Positions 1 through 8,257 of a stretch of 64,000 bases of DNA are shown in pieces. A program made the position numbers and the translations under genes. The stretch comes from Caballeronia sp. SL2Y3 (GTDB taxonomy: Bacteria; Pseudomonadota; Gammaproteobacteria; Burkholderiales; Burkholderiaceae): positions 310,001-374,000 of the forward strand of contig NZ_CP084262.1 in the NCBI RefSeq assembly GCF_022879575.1, read 5' to 3'. The stretch's first letter is position 1, and each line of letters opens with the position of its first letter. The notes beneath the pieces were generated by a model, which had not been told where the DNA came from, did not search any database, and saw only the letters and a program-made list of their open reading frames with translations.

Positions 1-1
1 G

Positions 2-550
2 CTGCTGAGATGGACAGGCAACGCCTATGTGGAGATTTTTCGCGGCACGTCGCTGCTCGTGCAATTGTTCTGGCTGTTCTTCGTGCTGCCCTTGCCGCCG
101 TTCAGTCTAAAGTTGACGCCGTTCACCGTCGCGATCGTCGGGCTTGGCTTGCATTACGGCGCATACGGTTCCGAGATCTTGCGCGGCGCATTGCGTTCGG
201 TCCCGGGCGGGCAGTATGAAGCGGCGCTTGCACTGAACATGCCGGCATCGGCAAGGCTGCGCCGGATCGTGCTGCCTCAGGCGATGATCAATGCATTGCC
301 GCCCGCGACCAATCTCATGATCGAGTTGCTCAAAGGCACGTCGCTCGTGTCGCTCATCACGCTGTCCGATCTGACTTTCCGCGCGCGCCAGCTCGACGAA
401 GCGACCTTCAAGACCGCCGAGATCTTCGGGCTTACGTTGCTCATCTACTTCGTGCTTGCGCAGATCATCGCGACCGTGATGCGCTATTTCGAGCGACGTG
501 TCAGCAGTCACGTGGCCGTGCGTCGTGCCATTCCGAGGGCCGCGTCATGA
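2..550 (+). CDS. Amino-acid ABC transporter permease, 5'-truncated by window edge (EhuC-like)
   Basis: Inner-membrane permease of a polar amino-acid ABC importer (HisM/GlnP family). The reading frame is open from base 2, so the start lies outside the window; the GTG at 29 is an internal Val, not a start. Visible are hydrophobic helices and the EAA-loop that contacts the ATPase (EAALALNMPASARLRRIVLP, about residues 75-94 of the visible part). It overlaps the next permease by four bases (ATGA), the usual coupling in these operons. The closest family I recall for the set with the ATPase downstream is the ectoine/hydroxyectoine importer EhuBCDA. That substrate is an inference, because the binding-protein gene is not in the window and other polar amino acids are possible. 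Confidence 0.85.
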   Translation: MLRWTGNAYVEIFRGTSLLVQLFWLFFVLPLPPFSLKLTPFTVAIVGLGLHYGAYGSEILRGALRSVPGGQYEAALALNMPASARLRRIVLPQAMINALPPATNLMIELLKGTSLVSLITLSDLTFRARQLDEATFKTAEIFGLTLLIYFVLAQIIATVMRYFERRVSSHVAVRRAIPRAAS

Positions 551-1215
551 CCACCATCAGCCAATTGTTCGATGTGAAGTATGCACTGCATATCCTCCCC
601 GAACTCGCGCGCGCAGCGACGTACACCATCGGCATCACGCTGGTGGGCTTCGCCATTGCGCTGGTTTTGGGCCTCGTGCTCGCCATTCTGCGGCGCAGCG
701 ACATGGCGCCCGTTGCAAGGACCACGGCGTTCTTCATCGAGTTCATACGCAGCACGCCCTTGCTGATCCAAGTGTACGTGCTGTTCTATGTGGCGCCGCT
801 CTATGGCCTCACGATGTCTGCGCTGACAGCCGGGACGATCGGCATTGCGGTTCACTACGCCTGCTACGTGTCGGAGGTGTATCGCGCGGGGCTCAACGGT
901 GTTGCGCGCGGGCAATGGGAAGCGTCGTGCGCGCTCTCGCTCTCGCCGTGGCGCACGTATAGCGGCGTCATTCTTCCGCAAGCCATACGTCCGGTGATTC
1001 CCGCGCTCGGGAACTATCTCGTCGCGATGTTCAAGGACACGCCTGTGCTATCCGCGATCACAGTCGTGGAACTCATGCAGCAGGCGAAGAACATCGGCTC
1101 GGAGACCTTCCGGTATCTGGAGCCGATCACCATGACCGGCATCTTCTTTCTCATCATCAGCGTGACCTTCGCCTCGGGCGTGCGTCACCTCGAACGACGC
1201 GTGCGCTTGCCGTGA
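547..1215 (+). CDS. Amino-acid ABC transporter permease (EhuD-like)
   Basis: Second membrane subunit of the same importer, 222 residues, a normal length for the HisQ/GlnP family. It has about five predicted helices and the family EAA-loop (WEASCALSLSPWRTYSGVIL, near residues 124-143). Its ATG overlaps the stop of the upstream permease, so the two are translationally coupled and should form a heterodimer. The ATPase follows after about 70 bases. The function as a polar amino-acid permease subunit is secure from family features. The ectoine/hydroxyectoine assignment rests only on the resemblance of the ATPase partner to EhuA and should be treated as a working label. Confidence 0.9.
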   Translation: MTTISQLFDVKYALHILPELARAATYTIGITLVGFAIALVLGLVLAILRRSDMAPVARTTAFFIEFIRSTPLLIQVYVLFYVAPLYGLTMSALTAGTIGIAVHYACYVSEVYRAGLNGVARGQWEASCALSLSPWRTYSGVILPQAIRPVIPALGNYLVAMFKDTPVLSAITVVELMQQAKNIGSETFRYLEPITMTGIFFLIISVTFASGVRHLERRVRLP

Positions 1216-1288
1216 TGCAAGACGCGACGCGTGCTGAACACTCGAACCCGGCGGACGGCGCACGGAAATGGATCTTCAGGAGCAGCAG

Positions 1289-2113
1289 ATGAAACGAGAC
1301 CTCGACCCCGCACTTGGCGCAGCGGCCCGCGCCAATGCCGACGCGCCGATCGTGCGCTTCCGAAACGTGACGAAACGCTATGGCGCATTGACCGTGCTGG
1401 ATGGCCTCGACCTCGACATTGCCCGCAATGAAAAGGTGGCGATCATCGGGCCGAGCGGTTCAGGAAAATCCACGCTGCTGCGCGTGCTGATGACGCTCGA
1501 TCCGCTGACCGATGGCGTCATCGAAGTCGATGGAGAACCGCTGACCCATGAAATGCGCGATGGAAAGCTGACACCCGCGTCGCCGCGGCACGTTCGCAAG
1601 GTGCGCAGCAAGATCGGCATGGTGTTTCAGAGCTTCAATCTCTTCCCTCATATGACGGCCTTGCAGAACACCATAGAGGCGCCGATTAGCGTACTGGGCC
1701 TGTCAAAAAAGGAAGCCACCGAACGCGCACGAGAACTCTTGTCGATGGTCGGCCTCGAAGAGAAATGCAACCACTATCCGTCACAGCTGTCGGGCGGGCA
1801 GCAGCAGCGCGTTGCCATTGCCCGCGCGCTTGCAATGCGTCCGAAGGTGATGCTCTTCGACGAAGTGACCTCTGCGCTCGATCCGGAACTCTGTGGGGAA
1901 GTGCTGAGTGTGATCCGCCGTCTTGGCGCGGAGCATGACCTGACGATGCTAATGGTCACACATCAAATGGGGTTCGCCAGGGACTTCGCCGATCGCGTCT
2001 GCTTCTTCTCTGCAGGAAAGATTATCGAGCAGGCGCCGCCGCAATTGTTTTTCTCCGCGCCGCAGCATGAGCGGACGCAGCAGTTTCTACGTGCGGTGAC
2101 GGAGGCGCTTTGA
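1289..2113 (+). CDS. Amino-acid ABC transporter ATP-binding protein (EhuA-like)
   Basis: Cytoplasmic ATPase that drives the importer. It shows Walker A (GPSGSGKST), Q-loop (MVFQSFNLFPH), signature LSGGQQQR, Walker B (VMLFDEVTSALD) and the switch His (MVTHQMG), all in order. The middle contains an insertion around residues 80-105 (DGEPLTHEMRDGKL...) that I associate with EhuA-type ATPases rather than GlnQ. I place the start at the ATG at 1289 because AGGAG lies six bases upstream; the in-frame ATG at 1268 lacks such a site. It is the third gene of the operon, and a weak hairpin overlaps its stop. It is very likely an amino-acid importer ATPase; the exact substrate is uncertain. Confidence 0.9.
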   Translation: MKRDLDPALGAAARANADAPIVRFRNVTKRYGALTVLDGLDLDIARNEKVAIIGPSGSGKSTLLRVLMTLDPLTDGVIEVDGEPLTHEMRDGKLTPASPRHVRKVRSKIGMVFQSFNLFPHMTALQNTIEAPISVLGLSKKEATERARELLSMVGLEEKCNHYPSQLSGGQQQRVAIARALAMRPKVMLFDEVTSALDPELCGEVLSVIRRLGAEHDLTMLMVTHQMGFARDFADRVCFFSAGKIIEQAPPQLFFSAPQHERTQQFLRAVTEAL

Positions 2114-2124
2114 AGGCCGCCTCC
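2101..2124 (+). terminator. Hairpin over the stop codon of the ABC ATPase gene
   Basis: Seven-base arms GGAGGCG and CGCCTCC enclose a ten-base loop that contains the stop codon. No T-run follows, so intrinsic termination is doubtful. It may protect the 3' end or act in the convergent arrangement with the LysR gene. Confidence 0.3.
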
Positions 2125-2273
2125 CTCAACCGGAGCTTGGGGAAGATGCGTTGCCCAAGAAGATGAGCGTGACAGACCGTACCGGCAGCGCCGGCAAGAC
2201 GAAGCAGCTTAGCGCCAAAGCCAGTATTGCCGAGAGATACATGTTCGTCGTCTAACTCCATTTGTCGCCTCAG

Positions 2274-3143
2274 TCATGTCACGGCAGCGAGAGCCATCTC
2301 GATGAGCTGCTGCTGTTCTGCAGTGGCATCCATATTATGTTTCCGCAAAATCATGAATAGCGAAATTGGATCGGGCGGATCCAACGCGATCTGATGGACC
2401 GTACATCCCGTTTCCTTGACCAATGGCTTCGCCAAGAAACTGGGTACAACGGCCCAAGCTCCGTTTCGCAACATCGGCGCCAACATATGTGCTTTCTCGA
2501 CCCAGTTCACGTGCCGCAACAACCCGCGCCGAACGCGCCATAAGTCGAACTGAGGCGACCACGGCAAATGAATTTCTCGGGATGAATCGAGATCCGCCAT
2601 GTCGAGAGCCTCGGGCAACGGGACCGTCCCCGACGCAGCATGGACCACAAGCATCGCGTAGTCCCGTATCTTCGTTGCAACGAGATCGACGTGGTCGGAT
2701 GGCGTCAGAGTGAAGGCTACGTCCAAATGGCCAGAAGCGACGCGGTTCGCAAGCTGGAAATAGCGCGAGCTTTCCATGTGCAGTCGGACGGGCGGTGTCG
2801 CATCGCGGAGCGCAGCGACAAACGGGGGAAGCACGTTGATTGCGACGGCATCCACCGAACCGACAGCAAGGTGCCGAACCTGGTTGGCCTGAAGTTGCTC
2901 GGCCTCTACTTCCAGCATCTTCCACCGTTCAGCGATGTCGAGAAAACGCTCACCCGCGGAGGTCAGTGAGATTCCCCGCGCTCCCCTCGAGCGCCGCAAC
3001 AGAGGCTGCCCTATCCGGCGCTCCAGTGACTGGATGCGATAGGAGACCGTCGACTGTGTCGTAGATACGATCTCGGCCGCCTGAAGCAGACTCCCCGACC
3101 GTACCACCGCCAGGAAAGTGTTGATCTCCTCGCTGAGCAGCAT
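2274..3143 (-). CDS. LysR-family transcriptional regulator
   Basis: LysR-type regulator of 289 residues, the usual length. The N-terminal winged helix-turn-helix spans about residues 1-60 (FLAVVRSGSLLQAAEIVSTT then TVSYRIQSLERRIGQPLL), followed by a periplasmic-binding-like effector domain. It is divergent from the MFS gene at 3264 and separated by 120 bases, so it probably controls that transporter and the FAD oxidase behind it. AAGGG lies about seven bases before the ATG at 3143. A perfect inverted repeat covers this ribosome-binding site and the start codon, which fits autoregulation. The effector is unknown. Confidence 0.9.
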   Translation of the reverse strand: MLLSEEINTFLAVVRSGSLLQAAEIVSTTQSTVSYRIQSLERRIGQPLLRRSRGARGISLTSAGERFLDIAERWKMLEVEAEQLQANQVRHLAVGSVDAVAINVLPPFVAALRDATPPVRLHMESSRYFQLANRVASGHLDVAFTLTPSDHVDLVATKIRDYAMLVVHAASGTVPLPEALDMADLDSSREIHLPWSPQFDLWRVRRGLLRHVNWVEKAHMLAPMLRNGAWAVVPSFLAKPLVKETGCTVHQIALDPPDPISLFMILRKHNMDATAEQQQLIEMALAAVT

Positions 3144-3160
3144 ATCGAGCCCTTCGATAT
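3142..3160. promoter_or_regulatory. Candidate LysR operator (ATC-N9-GAT inside a 7-bp inverted repeat)
   Basis: ATATCGA and TCGATAT form a perfect inverted repeat around GCCCT. Inside it lies ATC-N9-GAT (3144-3158), the pattern of known LysR-type boxes. It overlaps the start codon and ribosome-binding site of the LysR gene and sits about 100 bases before the MFS start. Confidence 0.5.
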
Positions 3161-3263
3161 TTGATAAATAAATTCCGACGTTGACCGATATTGTGCCGGA
3201 CCTTAGCTTAGTCGAACAGCGAAAGAGTTTCGTACTGGTTCGATAACGTCTGGAGACGCGCGT

Positions 3264-4655
3264 ATGGCAAAGGCACTCGTCGGCATCGAAGAATTACCTA
3301 CGAACGGCTTCCATAAAAGGATTGCCATAGTGGCGGCTGGCGGGCCGTTCTGTGACGGCTACCTGCTAGGGATCATCGTTGTAGCGCTGCCTTTCATAGC
3401 CAAGGACCTTGCTCTAAGCGCGGTCCAGATCGGCCTGATCGGCGCGTCGAGCCTCATTGGCATGTTCCTCGGCGGCGTGGTTTTCGGACCCATGACGGAC
3501 CGCTTCGGCCGCCAGAAGATGTATGTGCTGAATCTTGCTGTATTCGTTATCTGTTCACTCGCGCACCTGTTCGTGCATGACATGACGACGCTGTTCGTGC
3601 TTCGCTTCGTTATGGGGGTTGCGCTCGGGGCGGACTATCCCATCGCGACCGCACTCGCAGCTGAGTTCCTGCCACGGAAGCTTCGCGGGCCGGTGCTCGC
3701 GAGTCTCGTTCTTTTGCTCTGGGTCGGATACACCTTGAGCCTTGCAACGGGTTTGATCGTCAATGGCAGCGAAAGCGGCGTATGGCGCTACGTTCTTGCG
3801 AGCGCTGCTATCCCCTCGGCGGTTTTCTTATTGCTGCGCCTCAACATCCCCGAGTCGCCGCGGTGGCTGATCTCCGCAGGACGCGTAGAGGCGGCCCGTC
3901 ATATCGTGGCACAGCATCTTGGGCCGCTCGTCGACTTCGATGCGCTCGTTGCTGAAACACGCGTTAGCACTACCCGGCGTGGCCTGGGACTGTCCAAAAT
4001 CCGCGAACTGATTTCGCGAGGCTACGGACGTATGCTGGTGTTCTGCTCGATCTTCTGGATGTGTCAGATCGCGCCTTCCTTTGCGATCAAAACGTTTCAA
4101 CCAATGCTGTTGCAGTCGCTCGGGGTAACGCAGCCGCTCGCCGGATCGCTCGTGATCATTTCGTTTGCGATCGTCGGAACTGCAATCGGCATGTTCGTCG
4201 TCAACCGCATCGGCCGGCGCACGCTTTGTCTCGCATCGTTCGTTCTTGCAACGCTCGCACTCTTTCTTCTGGCGACGCCGATGTCGAGCATTGGCACGAT
4301 TGCAATCGGTCTGTTCATTCTCTTCACCGTGGCCGAAGCTGCCGGTTCCGGGCTGCAATTCATCTACCCGAACGAGGTTTTCCCGACTGATCTTCGTGCA
4401 ACCGGCATGGGACTCGCAATGTCTGCGAGCCGCATAGGCGCCGCGGCTGGAACATTCCTTCTTCCTACAGTGCTCGTGCGCTTTGGAAGCGCTACTGGGC
4501 TGCTCATTGCGGGCGGGATCAGCCTGATCGGCCTGCTTGTATCCGTTCGCATGGCTCCCGAGACACGTAACGTCTCGCTTGGCGCGGTGAACACGCCGGG
4601 CGGGGAAACGAGCGTCGCCGAACGCTCACTGCAGCGAAGAGAAGCTCGCAGCTGA
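3264..4655 (+). CDS. MFS transporter (sugar-porter/metabolite type)
   Basis: Twelve-helix inner-membrane secondary transporter of 463 residues. Family marks are the loop 2-3 motif GPMTDRFGRQK, the loop 6-7 motif PESPRWLISAGR, the repeat of the loop motif in the second half (NRIGRRTL) and a degenerate C-terminal PETR motif (APETRNVSL). These place it in the sugar-porter/organic-acid symporter superfamily, but they do not name a substrate. A strong ribosome-binding site (TGGAGA) supports the ATG at 3264. The FAD oxidase gene follows after 92 bases, so transporter and oxidase probably handle the same amino compound under the divergent LysR. The substrate is inferred only loosely. Confidence 0.88.
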   Translation: MAKALVGIEELPTNGFHKRIAIVAAGGPFCDGYLLGIIVVALPFIAKDLALSAVQIGLIGASSLIGMFLGGVVFGPMTDRFGRQKMYVLNLAVFVICSLAHLFVHDMTTLFVLRFVMGVALGADYPIATALAAEFLPRKLRGPVLASLVLLLWVGYTLSLATGLIVNGSESGVWRYVLASAAIPSAVFLLLRLNIPESPRWLISAGRVEAARHIVAQHLGPLVDFDALVAETRVSTTRRGLGLSKIRELISRGYGRMLVFCSIFWMCQIAPSFAIKTFQPMLLQSLGVTQPLAGSLVIISFAIVGTAIGMFVVNRIGRRTLCLASFVLATLALFLLATPMSSIGTIAIGLFILFTVAEAAGSGLQFIYPNEVFPTDLRATGMGLAMSASRIGAAAGTFLLPTVLVRFGSATGLLIAGGISLIGLLVSVRMAPETRNVSLGAVNTPGGETSVAERSLQRREARS

Positions 4656-4664
4656 TGCGCAGGG

Positions 4665-4733
4665 ACGCCGTACATCTCTACGCCGTACATCTCCAAGGCA
4701 CATCAGTCACAGCAACTTAAAGTCACAGCAACT
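4665..4733 (+). repeat. Two adjacent short tandem duplications in the leader of the FAD oxidase gene
   Basis: A 15-base unit beginning ACGCCGTACATCTC occurs twice (4665-4679 and 4680-4694, one mismatch). Ten bases later a unit with 16-base period beginning AGTCACAGCAACT occurs twice (4705 and 4721). Both lie between the MFS stop and the oxidase ATG, where they set the spacing of the leader. Confidence 0.85.
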
Positions 4734-4747
4734 CACAGTTAATCTCT

Positions 4748-5866
4748 ATGAATTCCGCACCTAAAGTCGTAATCGTCGGCGCTGGCATTATCGGCACGAC
4801 GCTCGCTTATGATTTCGTGAAGCGCGGCGCGCGCGTCACCGTGCTCGACAAGAACGAAGTCGCTAAAGGCGCCACGTCGGGATCATTCGCGTGGATAACG
4901 AACCAGACGAAGTTCCGCAACGCGGACTCACTCGGCGAGCGCGATGCGCAGCATTACTTCAATCTGCATCGACTTTCGCATCTGCGCTGGCGTTACCTGC
5001 AAAGCGAAATCGACGGTCTGCCGATCCGCTGGTCGGGGTGCATTCAGAGTGCCGAGCCCGGCACTGAGGCAGCACTGGAACTCGCGGCTGAACTGGACCG
5101 GCGCCAGCGCTGGGGCAGCCCGACGTACCGCGTCACCGCGGCCGAGGCACGCGAGATAGAGCCGGGGTTCGAACCGGGAGCGGAGACAGACATCCTGTAC
5201 ACGCCCGACGAAGGAATGATGTCCCCGGTGCAACTGACGTCGAAGATGCTCGATGCTGCGGTCGCACGCGGGGCTGAGTACTCCCCACACGATGCGTATC
5301 GAGGCTTCTCGAAGACAGGCAGCGGTTATGTGATACAGAGCGAACGCGGCAAGCGCGATGCCGATGTTCTGATCTTCGCGGGCGGCATCGAGAACCCGGC
5401 ACTCGTCGAAGGTACGCGGCTCAAGGCCCCGCTCGTTCACAGCACAGGGAGCGTCGTTCATCTCGGACCGTTGCCACGCATATTCGATTCGGTGATTCTT
5501 GGCGCGCATGTTCACGCGATCCAGCGCATCGACGGTCGCGTGGTCATCGCAAAGCACTTCTCGGGTTCGCCCGTTGGCGATCCAAGCACGCCCGATCCCG
5601 AAGAACTCGTACGTGTAGCGGCGCGAGTGCTTCCGGGCTTGAAGAACGCCGTTGTCGAGAAAGTCACCGAAACGCGGCGCGTGATTCCCGCTGACGGACT
5701 GCCCGTCGTGAGCCGTGACGAAGCGTTGCCAGGCGTGCTTTCCATCACGACGAATGCAGGCATCAGTCTAGCCGCCGCACTGTCGCAACTCATCACAACC
5801 GAATTGCTCGACGGCGCGACGGTCAGCCTATTGGACCCTTATCGCTCGGACCGTTTTGCCGCCTAG
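4748..5866 (+). CDS. FAD-dependent amino-acid oxidase/dehydrogenase (DAO family)
   Basis: Flavoprotein of the DadA/glycine-oxidase superfamily, 372 residues. The Rossmann FAD motif is at the N-terminus (VVIVGAGIIGTTLAYDFVKR), with the acidic end of strand 2 in TVLDKNE. The C-terminal FAD-contact region is present (TTNAGISLAAALSQLITTEL). Such enzymes oxidise D-amino acids, sarcosine-like secondary amines or glycine to imino acids. The gene lies behind an MFS gene and probably shares its transcript, although 92 bases with tandem repeats separate them. No clear ribosome-binding site precedes the ATG at 4748. The substrate cannot be read from the sequence. It converges on the aldolase gene, with a hairpin between them. 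Confidence 0.85.
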   Translation: MNSAPKVVIVGAGIIGTTLAYDFVKRGARVTVLDKNEVAKGATSGSFAWITNQTKFRNADSLGERDAQHYFNLHRLSHLRWRYLQSEIDGLPIRWSGCIQSAEPGTEAALELAAELDRRQRWGSPTYRVTAAEAREIEPGFEPGAETDILYTPDEGMMSPVQLTSKMLDAAVARGAEYSPHDAYRGFSKTGSGYVIQSERGKRDADVLIFAGGIENPALVEGTRLKAPLVHSTGSVVHLGPLPRIFDSVILGAHVHAIQRIDGRVVIAKHFSGSPVGDPSTPDPEELVRVAARVLPGLKNAVVEKVTETRRVIPADGLPVVSRDEALPGVLSITTNAGISLAAALSQLITTELLDGATVSLLDPYRSDRFAA

Positions 5867-5879
5867 GCCATCCTTGTGA

Positions 5880-5899
5880 GCCCGCCGAAGTCGGCGGGC
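5880..5899. terminator. Bidirectional hairpin between convergent genes
   Basis: Perfect eight-base arms GCCCGCCG and CGGCGGGC with an AAGT loop, placed between the stops of the FAD oxidase (plus strand) and the class II aldolase (minus strand). There is no T-run, but position and stability suit a two-way terminator. Confidence 0.6.
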
Positions 5900-5949
5900 A
5901 TCGAGGGCCTTCTGCTGAAGCGCCAGCGTCGGCTATCAGCCGAAGGTGT

Positions 5950-6702
5950 TCACGCGGCGTAATCCACAGCAAGACGGTCGACATGGCGTTTGATGCTGGC
6001 AAGGTGCAAACGCCCGGCCACCGGCCCGAACGACGACCACTGCTTCGACGTCCGGGCGGCCGTCTCTTCGGCAACGCGGCTTAAACGGCCTTGCGTGCAT
6101 CGCGCCATGTACTCGTTCTGACAGGCGCGCTCGAGATAGTAGAGATCGTCCCAGGCTTCTCCAATGGATGCGCCAACGACGATCACGCCATGATTCCGAA
6201 GAAACGCAATGCTGGCGTTTCCCATGATGGAGGCTATGCGATCGCCTTCGCCGGGGTCGAGGGCGAGTCCGTTGTATTCGTCATCGACGGCAATACGACC
6301 GAAGAATTTCAAGGATGCCTGGCTTGTCCACGAAAGCGGCGCGCCCTCGATGGAACACAGGGCTGTCGCGTAAGGCATGTGCGTATGGAAGCAGGCCGTT
6401 GCCGAGGGATGCAGCATATGAATGCGCGCGTGGATATGGAACGCGGTGCGCTCGGGCTCGCCCTGGCCGTCGAGAACGTTTCCTTCAAAGTCGCAAATGA
6501 GCAATCGCGACGCCGTGATCTCCGAGAACGACAGGCCAAGGGGATTCACGAAAAACAGCGACGGATGCCCCGGTACGACAGCAGACAGATGGTTGCAGAT
6601 GCCTTCGTGCATACCGAGTTCGGCGGCCATGCGAAAGCAGGCGGCCAGGTCGATGCGCGCTTGGACGATTGCGGGCGCGGTGAAATCAAACGGTCGATGC
6701 AT
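5950..6702 (-). CDS. Class II aldolase/adducin-family protein
   Basis: 250-residue member of the class II aldolase/adducin family, which uses a divalent metal to cleave or epimerise sugar phosphates or related hydroxyacids. The metal ligands are visible: the HTHMP pair near residues 107-109 and the later His in FLRNHGVIVVG near residue 164. The N-terminal segment EGICNHLSAVVPGH matches the family loop GxxNHxS. A strong AAGGAG precedes the ATG at 6702. The aminotransferase gene lies 64 bases upstream on the same strand, so the two probably form one operon driven by the palindromic promoter at 8099. The reaction is not determined; many family members in catabolic clusters act on short aldehydes or keto acids. 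Confidence 0.85.
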   Translation of the reverse strand: MHRPFDFTAPAIVQARIDLAACFRMAAELGMHEGICNHLSAVVPGHPSLFFVNPLGLSFSEITASRLLICDFEGNVLDGQGEPERTAFHIHARIHMLHPSATACFHTHMPYATALCSIEGAPLSWTSQASLKFFGRIAVDDEYNGLALDPGEGDRIASIMGNASIAFLRNHGVIVVGASIGEAWDDLYYLERACQNEYMARCTQGRLSRVAEETAARTSKQWSSFGPVAGRLHLASIKRHVDRLAVDYAA

Positions 6703-6766
6703 CGTCGCTCCTTGCGGCAGTGTCAGGACGAGACGGCAGGGGCCGGCTCCCCGTTCTTCTCTCCTC

Positions 6767-8086
6767 TCAATGCAGTCCGGCGACGTGGGCGATTGCGTCG
6801 TCGGCTGCCTGGAGGATCTGCAGAATATCCGCGTCGGTCATAGGCGTCGACAGCGCCATGAGTCCGTAGCTTGCCGAAAGCACGCCGCGGTTCAGCAGGG
6901 CGAGGTTGAACTGGCCGAGCATGCCGGCTTCGTCCGGTAACGGAAACGCGCTTCGGTAGTCGATGACGTCGCGCGCGGTGAAGTGCACTTTCAAAAGCGA
7001 ACCTGCGCCGACTGCCTTGCCCTTTACACCATGTCTTTCGAAAGATGCGTTGAACCCGTTTCGAACGCGCTCGCCGATCTCATCGAGTCGGGCAAACGCT
7101 TGTGCATCGAGCAGGCGGAGCGCGGCAATGCCGGCGCGCATCGAGATGGGGTTCGCGGAGAACGTGCCGCCATGCGGAAGCGCCGGCTTTCCGTTCGACG
7201 GATCGAAGACATCCATCACATCCCGCCGCCCCCCAACCGCTCCGACCGGGAAGCCGCCGCCGATGACTTTGCCGAAGGCGGTCAAATCCGCCTCGACGTC
7301 CCAAAACGGCTGCGCGCCGGCATAGCCCAGCCGGAACGAGATCACTTCGTCGAATATGAGCAACGCGTCGATCTCGCGGGTCGCTTCTCGTAGCGCCTGG
7401 ATATAGCTCTTCGTCGCAGGCACCAGACCCGCCCGGTTCGGCATTGGATCGACCAGCACTGCGGCCAGTTGTCCCCTGTGGGCGCGAATAAGCTCGCGCG
7501 CTGCCTCCGGATTGTTGAACGGCAGCACCACGATGTCGTCTGTCACGCCGCTCGGGGTGCCTTTCGCATAGGCAACGGAGGCCGGCGCGCCGTTGCCCCA
7601 GTTGCCCGGATTCGGGTCCAGACTGACCTCCGCATAGTCGTACGACCCGTGATAGGCGCCTTCGACCTTCGCGATCTTGGGGCGGCCAGTGAAGGCGCGG
7701 GCGGCCTTCATCGCCATCATCACGGCTTCCGTTCCGGAGTTGGTAAAGCGCACGGTCTGCACTGAGGCAACGCGCTGAACCAGCATCTCCGCGAGTTCCA
7801 CTTCGGACTCCGTGGGCAGCCCGAAACACGTGCCGAGTTCCAGTTGGCTGCGCACCGCCTCGTTGATAACCGGATGAGCGTACCCGTGAATCTGCGACGT
7901 GAAGTTGTTGATGCAATCGATGCGCTCGTCCCCGTCGAGATCCCAGACGCGGCAGCCCTGCCCGCGCGCCGCATAGAGCGGATATGGCTTCATGTACACG
8001 GTCGTTCTCGTATTGCCGCCCGGCAACGAGCGCTTGGCTTGCTCATGAAGCAACCTCGACGCCGACAGATCCGATGGGTAAAGCAT
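6767..8086 (-). CDS. PLP-dependent class III aminotransferase, glutamate-1-semialdehyde aminomutase-like
   Basis: 439-residue fold-type I PLP enzyme close to glutamate-1-semialdehyde 2,1-aminomutase. Diagnostic segments are SGTEAVMMAMKAARAFTGR near the N-terminal third, the Asp of IFDEVISFR that contacts the PLP ring nitrogen, and Lys273 in AFGKVIGGGFPVGA as the Schiff-base lysine. It sits in a catabolic cluster, not in heme synthesis, so it probably transaminates an omega-amino or amino-ketone substrate. AGGAG lies six bases before the ATG at 8086, and a perfect TTCCG-N5-CGGAA palindrome abuts that ribosome-binding site. It is divergent from the FAD oxidase gene at 8258 and probably co-transcribed with the aldolase gene. 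Confidence 0.88.
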   Translation of the reverse strand: MLYPSDLSASRLLHEQAKRSLPGGNTRTTVYMKPYPLYAARGQGCRVWDLDGDERIDCINNFTSQIHGYAHPVINEAVRSQLELGTCFGLPTESEVELAEMLVQRVASVQTVRFTNSGTEAVMMAMKAARAFTGRPKIAKVEGAYHGSYDYAEVSLDPNPGNWGNGAPASVAYAKGTPSGVTDDIVVLPFNNPEAARELIRAHRGQLAAVLVDPMPNRAGLVPATKSYIQALREATREIDALLIFDEVISFRLGYAGAQPFWDVEADLTAFGKVIGGGFPVGAVGGRRDVMDVFDPSNGKPALPHGGTFSANPISMRAGIAALRLLDAQAFARLDEIGERVRNGFNASFERHGVKGKAVGAGSLLKVHFTARDVIDYRSAFPLPDEAGMLGQFNLALLNRGVLSASYGLMALSTPMTDADILQILQAADDAIAHVAGLH

Positions 8087-8098
8087 AACTTACTCCTA

Positions 8099-8113
8099 TT
8101 CCGTTTTTCGGAA
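8099..8113. promoter_or_regulatory. Candidate IclR operator, copy 1
   Basis: Perfect TTCCG-TTTTT-CGGAA; with flanks the arms are six bases (ATTCCG/CGGAAT). It lies 12 bases upstream of the aminotransferase ATG, immediately before the ribosome-binding site. Copies 2-4 are at 8230, 12523 and 12657. Confidence 0.7.
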
Positions 8114-8229
8114 TGAAATTTCGATATGTGTCAATGCTACCACTTGGAACTCGGTCGAAGCAAAGCGTTGTTTGCCGATTGACAGCGGAAAATCCATCGC
8201 CCACACTTCATACAGAAATCGAGAATGTA

Positions 8230-8244
8230 TTCCGAAAGTCGGAA
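8230..8244. promoter_or_regulatory. Candidate IclR operator, copy 2
   Basis: Perfect TTCCG-AAAGT-CGGAA, 13 bases before the FAD oxidase ATG at 8258 and 131 bases (centre to centre) from copy 1. It faces the oxidase as copy 1 faces the aminotransferase. Confidence 0.7.
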
Positions 8245-8257
8245 CGAACAGGGAGCA

